Assembly: GCF_021155765.1 (NCBI RefSeq)
Contig: NC_060115.1
Location: 7,916,493-7,980,492, forward strand
Source: Diprion similis
Lineage: Eukaryota; Arthropoda; Insecta; Hymenoptera; Diprionidae
DNA: 64,000 nucleotides
Direction of reading: 5' to 3'
Notes under the pieces: model-generated
Databases searched by the model: none
Told to the model about the DNA's origin: nothing
The model's input: the letters and a program-made list of their open reading frames with translations, nothing else
Shown: piece after piece, positions 39,233 through 51,200 of the stretch
Numbering within the stretch: position 1 is the stretch's first letter
Layout: each line of letters starts with the position of its first letter
Program-made: the position numbers and the translations under genes

Positions 39233-42200
39233 CCGGTTTAATATTATATAGATATAACACATCAACCTGCACTGCAGCATGCGTGTTTTGCGTTTGCTGA
39301 CGAAGCTCCGCGACAGTACGGTGAAAGTTTTCAGTTTTAATATCACAGGCACACGATACGCGTCTACATACATATGCATATATACGTGAAACACACCTTG
39401 ACTAGACTCGTCGTGTATAACTGTATACCTATGCTTACACTAGAGTGTCCCTCACTTAGGGTGTTGACTAATTTTTGCTGTCCCACCCCCAAATCAACTT
39501 CGAATAATTAAAAAACAATTACCTAATTTTTTCAGACTTTTACCTCAACTCTAAGATAGTCTGCTTTGTTGTCGAAGTTTCTTATGAAAATATCATGGGA
39601 AAAACTTTTTTCCTCGGTATATGTTTTATTGTAGGAGTAATAATGGTAAAAAAAATTTGCAACTGTGAGGTTTTAGTCGACATTAGTGCTACTGTCTGGG
39701 AAAAAATTCACATAATCGTATCACGCAATCTCGTCGAATTGCTGGTATCATGATGTAAATTTTTTTACAGATAGTAGCACTAATGCCCAGCAAAACCTCG
39801 CAGTTGCAGATTTTTTTTAATATTATTACTCTTGCATCAAAATATTTATCGAAGAAACAAGTTTTTCCCACGTCATTTCCATAAGAAACTTCGATCACAA
39901 AACGGACTATCCCAGAGTTGAGGTAGAAATCTGAAAAAATTAAGAAATTGTTGTCGAATTATTTGAAGTCGATTTGGGGGTTGGGGCAGCAAAAATTCGT
40001 CAACACCCTAAATAAGGGACACTTTAGCCTACACCTGTTTACGTATGTATATACGAAACGAACGCTAACGGCGTATGTATAACGACTGCATCGTTTAACT
40101 GTATAATATTATAAAAATTCTATTGTACGTATTCACATCATACATGCTTGAGGTGTTTCGAAACGGAAAATCGCGTAAGAAACCGCCGTCGCGTACGGCT
40201 CATAAACCTCGAAATGAATTTTGAATTGATATGCGTTAGATATGTGTCTACAAAATTCTGCGAGGTAACATTTTTCATAATCGCTTTATCACTTTTTCTC
40301 CCATGCCTTGAATTGAACAATCGTCTACATAAAAAAACGACATCAGTCGACAGTGTATCTCTTTCGTTTCGACACTTGCCTCGAGAAAAAATTTGGTTCG
40401 TTCATTCGAACAAAATTTATTCAATCGTGAATGAAATTTTCATTGAATTGGTAAGAAACAAAATAAAATAAAATAACTTCTCTCGATTATTCTGTGAGTG
40501 TTTTTCGAACGTTTACGCCAAAATCTTTCACGGATTCAAAAAGTAATTTTACAATGAATCCATACGCCTGTTTAGTTTTACTGTGTATTATTATAGATTC
40601 AATGACGAATGTGAGAAGAATAACAACCCCTAACCTATAACCTGAAAATTGTGGCTTCCGGTAAACCTCAGTGTGAATTTTACGAGCCGGCCGAGCAAGC
40701 GTGTACTACACAGACTTGCAGAGTACGTATAGATACTTTGTGTCCTTAAAAATAAAACGTCCCTGTATCCTGCGTAAGAAGGCAAAAATAAATTCCCCGA
40801 TCTCTACCCTCAGCGATATTCGATTTCACCCTCCGTACCTATAACAATATTCCAAGATATAAAAACGTCTGTCGCTTCTCCGTGCAAGTCGAAAAGAAAA
40901 CATCAAATTGTAAACGGGAAATAATAAATCGCCAATTTCTATCCTCCTCAGATCCCCGTCTCGAACGAGGTCCAAAATTCGGTTTCATCTCTCCGTCTCC
41001 GTGTATATATATATATAAGTCCTACAATCAAACAGATCCCCAAATCCCATAAAAAGGAAATCCCCGCTCGGAAGACTTGCTCTCATCGACAGGACAAAGG
41101 GCCGAGGACGGCTCCGGCGTCGAAAGGTGAGAAGTGAGGTAGAGTCGGATTCGGCATCGTCCTCCCCGTGCTGCCCTCTTCCTTTCTCTCTCCTCCCTTA
41201 CCTCGTCATCGGCCGGGGACCGAATGGCAAATGACAAGGTAAGCCTCCTCGCCTCAGGACCAGCCCATCTCAGCCTCCGCGATCCGGAGTCTCGCTCTGC
41301 CTGCCTCTTCGGCCAGACAACGAACGAACGAACGAACGAACGAAGCGCACCGCATCGAGCACCGCATGCAGCCCAGAGAGAGAGAAAGAGAGTGAGAAAG
41401 AGAGAGCGAGTGAGTGGGTTAGAAGAGGGTGGAGAGGGGGGAGCAGCGAGTTGCTCCCCGTAGACCGATCGATCGATCCCTCGCCCTGTAGGACTCGAGA
41501 GAGTCCCGACTGTTCCCGGCACCCGCGCACTGAACGACGACACGACGCTCTCTACGTACATATATATAGATCTGCTACCTAACTACGTACATATTTATAT
41601 TTGTGTGTGTGTGTACACACCCTGTAGCGGTGCTCCTCTCTCGCTGATAGATGCGAAAGCAAGGAAGAAGGACGGGGAGCCTGTGAGGGGCGTACCTACA
41701 CCCGACCTCGAATCCTCCAACCTCCTACCCCCTCCTCCCGCCTACTGCCACGCCGAAACCCCCGCATATATCGCGTCTGCTGATGCATGTATGTGTACGC
41801 ACGGGGCGTTAATGCCTGGGTGCACTGGATTAACGCCGGATTAACGGTTGTGTGCGTACGGATTACGTGCTTTGCATCCCCCCTCCCCCCCTACCCTGCT
41901 TCCCACTCTCGTGCAGTTTTGTAACGTTTTTTTTCTTTTTTTTTTTTTTTTTTTGTATTGCATATTTTCGTTACATCATCTTTTCAAATTTACACGTAAT
42001 ATCGCGAATCGTTTATATATATGTACATGAGATCAGTTTTGTTTTTTATTTTTAGAGATATACGTTATCGTATCTTTCGACGATATGTCAAGTAAATGAT
42101 AAATGAGTAGGTTTTTGTGGAATGAGAACAAGTAATACTTTTGTTCTAAATTTCTTTGATTTCTGTTTTGGAATTAGATTTTGTATACCATACGTGTATA

Positions 42201-45200
42201 ATGGACATACATTAGGGTGGTCCTTATTTAGGGTGTTTACGAATTTTTGCTGTCCTACCCCCCAAATTATCTTCAAATAATTCGAAAACAATTGCCTGTT
42301 TTTTTTCAAATTTTTACCTCAACTCTAAGATGGTCCGTTTTGTGCTCGAAGTTTCTAATAGAAATACCATGGGAAAAACTTTTTTTCTCAGTATATGTTT
42401 TATTGTAAAAGTAATGATGGTAAAAAAAATTTGGAACTGTGAGGTTTTAATCGACATAAGTGCTACTGTCTGGGAAAAAATTCACATAATCGCATCACGC
42501 AATCTCGACGAATTGCACACCCTAGAAATCTGATTTTTTTTTTTTTTTTTGTTTAGACGAAGTGCAATTCGTCTAGATTTGTTGGTATCGTGATGTAAAT
42601 TTTTTTACAGATAGTAGTATTAATGTTCACCAAAACCTCGCAGTTACAGATTTTTTTTCAGTATTATTACTATTGCAACAAAATATTTACCGAGGAAACA
42701 AGTTTTTCCCATGTAATTTCCGTAAGAAACTTCGATCATTAAATTCAATTTCAACATTTAATTGTTATTTCTGGAACTGATGTATTCATGTGAGGTTATT
42801 AATTGGTAAAAATATTAACATTTCCACCGTATTGGTTGCATGAATACCAGGTAACATTGTTCAAACGCGTGTTTTCATTAAATTTCAGACAATTTTTCTC
42901 TCGCGGTTAAATTTTTTTCTTTTTCATCGGACGTATTGCGTTACATCTATTAATATAGTTTAAAATGTCAAAGCATTCCTTCCTTTCTGTCAATGTGATA
43001 AAATCACCAAAAAGTTATTTTGGCTTATATATATATTGTATGTTTGTCGTGAATTCTGGGCTGTAAAATCCAGAATTTTTATCGCTAAGTATATTTTATG
43101 TATATAGTAGAGCAGTAAATTGAAAAACATTTTCTCGGGGCAAACTTGGATAAAAAGAAGAAGAAGGAGAAGATAAAAAAAACCTTGACATCGTGATGTA
43201 CATACAGTATAAAAGAACTTTTTCTCAAATTATTATGTTTTTGCTTGTTTTTTTTTTGTTCACCTCGTCTCAACAATTTTCCATACATTTATACGCTCCA
43301 TTAGTTCGTTTTTAAAATTCGTCGGTGCTCATTTACTCGGAAACATTCTGCGCTCATTAATTTTTTTCTTTCCTTATCGCGTACACTCGAGCTTTTATAT
43401 CTATGTAGAACATCGTCGTAATGAGGTATATTCTGAGAAAGTGAGCCTAAGTGCTTTGTAAAATGTATGATATATATATATATATACTATACATATATAG
43501 GCGGTATACATGTGTTGTAAACAATTTATATAAAAATGACGAATCTTCTTCAAATCTGTATTTATACGTGAATACACACACACGCAGGCACATTACGATG
43601 AATAATTTTTCTGGGAATATACAGCGTGCGAAAAGTTGGCTTGAAACGCGAATACGAGAGAGGAATAGAAGAAATGAAGGCGAGCTGCCAAATGAGCTTC
43701 TTCGTTAGCAAAGCAAACCACCGACCTTGAGGCGTGACGTAGGTGCACAGAAGTAATCTCTAATATTTGCGAGATCCGAAACTTTCTCTGGTATATTGTA
43801 ATAATAAAGATAAAAATATAACGATAGATTTTCCCGTGAGATCGAGTGTCCTGTAATAATTTATACGAGAATTTATACCTATTTTCTTAGTGCGTGTGTT
43901 TTGGCATAATTACTCAAATACAATTATTTAGGAAAAAAAGGTCACAAAAGTAAAGTTCAACGTAGGTGGGTATAATATATTGGGAGTTGAAAAAATCAGA
44001 TTTTTTTATATTTACTCGACTAGTTCTGCAACAATTGCTGCATTATAACGACGGAGGAAGTGTTTTATAATTTAAGGTTTGATATAACTTAACTCTGCAC
44101 TATTTGTCGTTCGTCTACCTGCAGGCAGTGTTTCATGTGTATACATATATTATAACCTATTTCTACGGCATGTAGGTATACGATAAATTCCAACAGCGAA
44201 CAACTCCTGCACTGCAGATCGTTCCTTGTAAAATATCACGTAACTATATATGCATTCAGATTACACATGCCGTACTCGATATGTGATGCAAATCTCTCGG
44301 GAGAATCGCTCGCTTGTTCGTTCATTCGTGCTCTTCTATTCCTCCGAACCGATAATCGAGGATTTAGAACAAAGTAGATATATAGCTACGGGAATTTAGT
44401 CGGTTGCTGGCGAAAGAAGAGGAGGGGAAGGGGGGGGGGGGGAGGGGGGATTCCGTTCAACTAGGTCAGCAAAGTGATTTCAGGAGCAGCAGCAAGCAGC
44501 AGCAGCAGCTTGCAGAGTTGCGGCTTGCAGTTTTTCCTTATATCACTCGCTTCAGATGCAGCAAGCAGCCTTGACCCTCGCTTCGTTGGACGAGCTTTTC
44601 TCTCTCTTCCACCCGACTAATATTGATTCGATATTTCGATGTGTAACGTGTACGTACGCCGATAAAAATCTTTGACGGAAATAATAATTTATCCTATACA
44701 TCCTTTATTCGAAATCAATCTTCGTAGAATAAATCTGAAGTCAGTTGAAATCAGATATTTTTATATTTTGTTTTACTTTCCCAAAATTTTATATTTTAAC
44801 TTATTTTCTTCCTCATTTTCTTTTACTTCTTCATTTTCCGATGCTTTTTATTCCTAATTAATTCAATTCAGCAAAGAGCCGAATTCACCGAGTCAGGTGG
44901 TTTAAAATGATCTCTTATAGTTTCTACAAATGTTTTTTGTTTTGTTTTACTCTCACGTAAAGAAAATTGTATTAATAATAAAACGTACTATATGTATCAT
45001 CCCTGTTTTCGCAACGTATATCCAACACAAGTGATGTTACAAGACATTTGTAATCATATATTACTTACTATACATGCAACGGAATTTAATTTTCAAACTT
45101 TACTTAGCACGATCGTCGCTTATTACACATTCCTCTGCGTTTAATATAAATTCGATAAGAGATGAATGTACATTATGGTGTTTAGGAAGAAAATAATTTA

Positions 45201-48200
45201 CCGAAAATATAATATTTATAATTATTTAAAAATAATTTTTATCGCTGTCAAAAGACGACGAGCGTTCTTCGTTATGTGGAAGATCGCACTGATTTGATTT
45301 CTCATTTTTTTTTCTTTTTTCTGTAATTCATTTAAAGTTATCAAAAAAAGGGTTATACATAGCATTTTGGAATATAGCAACGGAAATTCATATTAAATTA
45401 TGACTGTTTTACGAGTTTGAATGATTAATGCAAAATTCGTTAAATAAATACACTTCTCAAATATCAATTGAAAACTTGATATTGCACGTGTGAATCTTCT
45501 TTGCGTCATAAATCGATATTTTGACAGATGCAAGCAAATGAAAAAAATAAAAAAAAGTCTCGATATTATTCTTCACAAATTCACAAAATGAGTAAAAAAA
45601 AAAAAAAAGTAAAATGAAACAAATTAGCACGATCTTCCACATAACGTATAACGCTCATCTTTTGACAGAATTTTTCTTTCAACTTAAACAAACTTGTTTT
45701 CAGTCGATGCCACGGTGAAAAATCGCAATTTATTTCTTTTCGAAACACCCCAACGTTGAACATTTAGACTCTGTACGCGTACATCAGAGTCTGTAAATTA
45801 TATGTGTATCGGCCAATCCAATTAAACTATTAAATACAGGTCATATATTATCGAGTTCCGATGCACTTCCGTGGCTTCGACAGTGTACATATGTATATAT
45901 GAAGTGCATGCGTACACCTATCTACCGCTGTGTATAATGATATCCATATACACTCGTGTTGCGTAAGCCTTTTCCTTTCTCCTGCATCTAGAGGCAAGTC
46001 ATTTTTCTTTCAACCAGCAGATCATGTGTCGCCCATTTCCGACCAGCGCGAAAATAATCATCGAAAATATACGCGCTTATAAAGCGATCTTTTTATTCGT
46101 TATATATACGAAAGAAGAGGTAGAGGCTATAATCTCGTTCACACCTTTGCATACTCGAACGCGTTGTTTTTGTTTATTATTTTTTCATGTTTCATTAACG
46201 GGGTTGTTCTTATTATTATTATTTTCATTAGCATTTTCATTCCTTCCCATATTTTTTCACGCCGCTGTTGCGTGATTTGTTGTATTTCAACTTCTCGCAC
46301 TTTGCGGTTTCACCACCACCCTAAATCATAATGTTTTATACCTACTTATATATTCGAATTTTAACGCAGCGAACGACAGGATCGAAAGTACATACGTATG
46401 CACTTGCATTATATATGCCAATCGAGAAGTACTCGTGCATATAACGTAGACGCGTGACTGTCGTCTTACGTATAATGTATGTACCTACATACATACATAC
46501 ATACATACATACATACATACAATACCTGCTTCTAATGTGTGAAACTTTAATTAATTCGGAATTTAATTATTCGAATCTCGTGCGTATTATACCGCGCCGG
46601 TATATAACGTACAAAGGGAAGAAATTCTCCAGTTTAATTTACATCGGAATACGACGACGTGGCTATTACTACCGGATACCCCAGGGCTGTGCCCCCCTCC
46701 CTCCTTGGAGCATGCACACTTACCTCCGTGCAAAAGTCTTTCTATTTTTCGAACAGCGACGACCGGTATTGAGCTTCCCCCCCCCCCCCCCCCCCCCCCA
46801 CCCCCCCTCCTTATTTCTCCCCCGCATCCACACGATCGCTATGCTACACGGTCGAACATCCTGTCTGTAGATAAATCCTCCAGCAAATCTTTGTACTCGG
46901 AAGTCACGTTTTGCCGTCCGTCGCGTCGTCTTCTCTCGCCTTCTTCCAGCTTGTACAATGAAAATTCATATCGCGTATAGCGAAGCGCAGGAATCTGCCT
47001 ACCTTGTGTATATACATATATATATTTATCGCATATGGGTATTTACTAATATCTGCAGGAAGTTGCGTTATACATAAATACATGTAACAAATACTCACGC
47101 ATCGTGTGCATTTCATGCAGCGCAGTATGCGAACGTATACCTAGACTGAAAAATGTATAATTTTTTTTCATCTCTAGGTAAACGATTAATAGGACTATTG
47201 GCTGATTAATATTTTAATGTTTATATATGTATAATGCAGTAAATCAGATGTCAAATTCTTAAGGAATTTATGAAAACCATAATGAGAATTTATTAGATAC
47301 CAATAAATTATGTTATATATATGTACTTACTGATGTACACAAAAGCGAGGGGGAAAATAACTCTATGAATTTACGTGTTAATTGGTTTGTGAATTAATTG
47401 AAATGCACCTGAATTAATGAGGGTTAATTAAATTGTGGAAAATTAAGTAAAGTTGATTTGAATTAGTTTTGGATTCCTGACGGAGTTATGTGTTGACAGA
47501 GGAAAAAAAAAATTGAAATAAGAAATTAAGTTGAATTAGTAGAAAATACAAAAGAATGAATTGAAATATTTTCTTCAAACACACTTTGAATTAGAGTGAA
47601 TTATCGAGAAAAAATTAAAATTCATGAATTAAAATGAATTAAGTTGAATTAAAAAAAAACTGTTTGAAATAAAAAAATGAAGTTAAATTACATGAATTTG
47701 TTTAAATTAATTTAAATCAAAAAATTAATGTCTCACTCAAATCTCCAGTTATTTCCCCCTCGTACCAAAGTAACCGTTTACTTGAATCGAATAAATTTTC
47801 TTTTCTTTAGTTTATCGACACCCGTCTCATGTGGGCGGTTTAAACAAGCACTATATGTACATGTATATGTATGTATACATATATGTATGTACGTATGCCA
47901 TAGGTATGCTTAACAGCATCAGGAGGAGGATGATAAAAAGAAGACATCTGCGGTATTTAACCCGCGGGGTCAGTTGATAATTGAACTAATTGTCACCACC
48001 GTCATTGCGACGACGTGCGGTCTTCAACTAAGATGAAAATTAATATCGTCAAGATACTCTGTCGAGACACGTCATTGTACCCCAGATGTGAATGCACTGT
48101 TGGAAACCTATTTATAGTGTATATATATATATATATGCGATTAGGCTTTTCTTTGTGCAAACTTAGCTGGAAAAATTAGAATACTGGGAAAAGTCAAGAA

Positions 48201-51200
48201 TTTTTCAGGCAAATTTGGTGTATCTAATTTTTCCTCGAATTTTTCTCTATTTTGTCAGTATTACAAAAAGAATATCGGAACTCTAATACTCCACTATTTT
48301 CACTAAGCTTTCTCCTATTTCTTCTAAAATAAACTGGCATACGTAATATTGCCGTTAGATTCATTATACATTTTTGTTTTCGAACTTTGCAGGTCAAGTA
48401 TTGTTTTACCTTCCTATATAGATTTCTATTCGTTATTAATATTTTCCCAGGTTTTATAAATATCTTTTGCAGCAATGATAACGATAGAAGCGTTAAACAA
48501 AATTCAACATTTTTACAGCAGGCCTCGACGCGGTAGAGTTACTGTTATTATTATTATTATTATTATTGTTTTTTTATATCGTTTATACGAACCTGCGACA
48601 TATCAGTTTTACAAGCGATACAACAGGCGGTCATCAAATGTTACTGAACGCGCTGGATGTTCTCCCACCAAACGGAGGTGGAAACAGCTGAAATAACCTC
48701 TGGAGACTCGAGACGTAGGTACTCGACAAAAAATCTTGGAATTTCATTCAGCTGTACCTTCTGCGTTTCCCATTCAGGCGTGTGATATTCGAGTCATCGC
48801 TATACGGGAAATGAATCTCGTACACCGAGAGAAGGATTTATTTACAGTTGAAAACGTTGATATAAATATGGCAAAATATATAATTTATCAATAATTCGTC
48901 TATTATTTATTCAGTGTATATATGCATAACGCTTATCGACGTGTAATCTATAATCATAATAATAATAACAATAGTTTAGCGATGGATCATGGATTCCGCT
49001 CGTTTCGGTTCCTGAATTCGTTCCTTACGTTCAATGGACCGATCGAAACATGTCAAAACAAATCTCGAAGTAATGTGTCGTCGTATAGAGTTAATCATCG
49101 GAAAGTTCGAATTGAAAATACTGCCATGCGACAGTGTATCCGGTACATTAAAGTACGCTCGGTCAGTAAATTTTCACAGACAAATCTGACTAGAATAAAT
49201 AAATGAATAAGCAAACTAAAAATAAGGTGTACATATTTCACATTGCATGATGTTCGGGGAAAACCGCGGCAGAATTTTCGTTGGCAAATAACCAACCTGC
49301 GTACCGAGTATTATCGAGTTTAAATAGTATAACGTAGGTGTTATATACATGTATACGAGTATATACTAATGTTTTTTCTTCTTTTTCTTCTTCTTCGGAT
49401 ATTTGACAATATTAGTAGTAAAAATGATTGAAATTTTTATTCTGTACATATATGTACATATATTAGGATAAAAGAAAAAAAAAAAAAATTAATAGTCGAT
49501 TGCGCCCAATCTTCCACTCGACCAAAAATGCCCATCTTTCGCCAAAAAATTTTTGTTTCTATCTAAACTAACTGTTTCAGGTGTGGTCCGTTGGAAAATC
49601 GAAATCTTTTTCATTTTGAAACACTTAAGTATGGTATATATATATATATGATATATATGATATATATGTATGTAACAATGTACAAAGTGTAGTTTACGAA
49701 TATCGCGTGGATTAAAGTTGATACACCTACTCATAGCTCCGTTACGTACATCAATAATAATTTTTTGACGTTTCGAAGAGGCCGGAATAACGTCACCGGT
49801 CAACTTGGGTGGTGGGTGGGTGTAATCGATCATACGCGTCATGCCATTTTCTTCCCTAGAGTAATAAGCCTGAATACAGACACGTACACATCCCGACCTG
49901 CACCACCACCACCACCACCACCACCCACGTTTCCACCACACACCGGTAATTGAAGTACACCTACATATAGATACAACTTATTGTTAGAGCCGCACTGCAC
50001 GTAAGTGTAATATAGAACATACATACGTTGGCAGACCCCCCCCCCTTCCTCCCCCTTCCATCCATCCATCCATCCCTCTGGAAGGTATCGTGTAGACCCA
50101 ATATGCCTGCAGAGTATTACGGAAACGTTGTAGGAAACAGAGGCAAAAACGCGGCGGCTAACAGGACTTGGGAATAGTGGAACGCCGTTCTCCGGTAATC
50201 TCTTGGGGTATGGGTATATAGTATGCCTATAAATGTTGGAAATTCTGCGGCTACTCCTGGGCATAAGACTCTGACTTTCCTAACTGCTGCCTATGCCGGC
50301 AAGAAGAACCGTATGAGAATTAAGAACCGTAAATAACTGGCGCAGGAATAGAAACGTATACCTACTACTGGCTTCTTCACTCGGCCGTAGCAGCCTGAGA
50401 TCTATGGATCTTTGACATCATCGCGCGACTAACTATGTACGCATCTACTTCCTGGTAAAACATACACACCCTCCACATTCTCGAATTTTACTATGTTGGT
50501 ATACAGAAACGCGTGTCTTTTTTCCTTTTGAGTATAGGGAAGAATTGAAATGGGGGGAGAAAGATGAGAAAGATCAGGAAACGGTACACGATATCGATCG
50601 ATTGTATATCAAAGACACGAAGATTTTTATCTTCTTTATTGTTTTATACAAATTTTTAAAAGGTTCAGGAGGTCGAGGTAGGTGTAATGATAGAAGAGGC
50701 AATTTATTGAAGGTCTTCGTACAGGCATGGGTGAAAGTAAAAATGTGACGGCTAAGAAAATAGAAGAAGGGTCGTCGTGTAGTGTAGAGTTCTTAAAATG
50801 GAGAAAGTCGAAGTATGAAAAATTCAGACTGTAGAAAGGTCGGAGTATAGAAAGGCGTAGCATGGAAACGTCAGAATGACTTACAAAATGTAGTAGAATC
50901 TTGATGATTTTGTTTTCTTTTTCTCATATACTTTATTATGCCTTTTTACATTTTGTATTTTCTATATTTTGACAATCTTTCAATACTTTAGTTATACCTT
51001 TAGATATTTTATTCCTTCTATATGTTTCTACATTCTGTATTTCAAATATTCCACGTAAAACGAACTTTCGCGATCTTGTAAATTCGATATTGTGACCCTT
51101 CTGTTTCTTAATCTTTCTACTTTTTTATACCAACTGCATCCCTCCTCTCTTTCTCTCTTTATCTTTTTCCCCTCTCGCTTTGCTCGCTTCTGAACGACTT

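Larger units (their letters stand above)
41020..41930 (+). promoter_or_regulatory. Ubl3: GC-rich island inside Ubl3 intron 1, candidate internal promoter
   Basis: About 900 bases are markedly richer in C, G and CpG than the surrounding intron. The island contains the start exon MANDK at 41224, a (TA)n tract near 41001-41017 just upstream that could act as a TATA element, a (CGAA)n array at 41322-41344 and C-rich runs to about 41900. A 177-codon - strand frame across it (41028-41561) is of low complexity and not protein-like. The simplest reading is an alternative Ubl3 promoter. Confidence 0.55.

Noticed and set aside
39689..39898. ORF resembling that at 42330-42533, suggesting a small gene family
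   Set aside because: Both are translations of the same palindromic MITE arms; frames are not maintained along the elements.
41028..41561. 177-codon - strand open frame, the longest in the GC-rich island
   Set aside because: Composition is Ser/Arg/Pro-rich low complexity with no domain, no conserved block and no splice partners; it overlaps the MANDK exon antisense and includes a translated (CGAA)n repeat.
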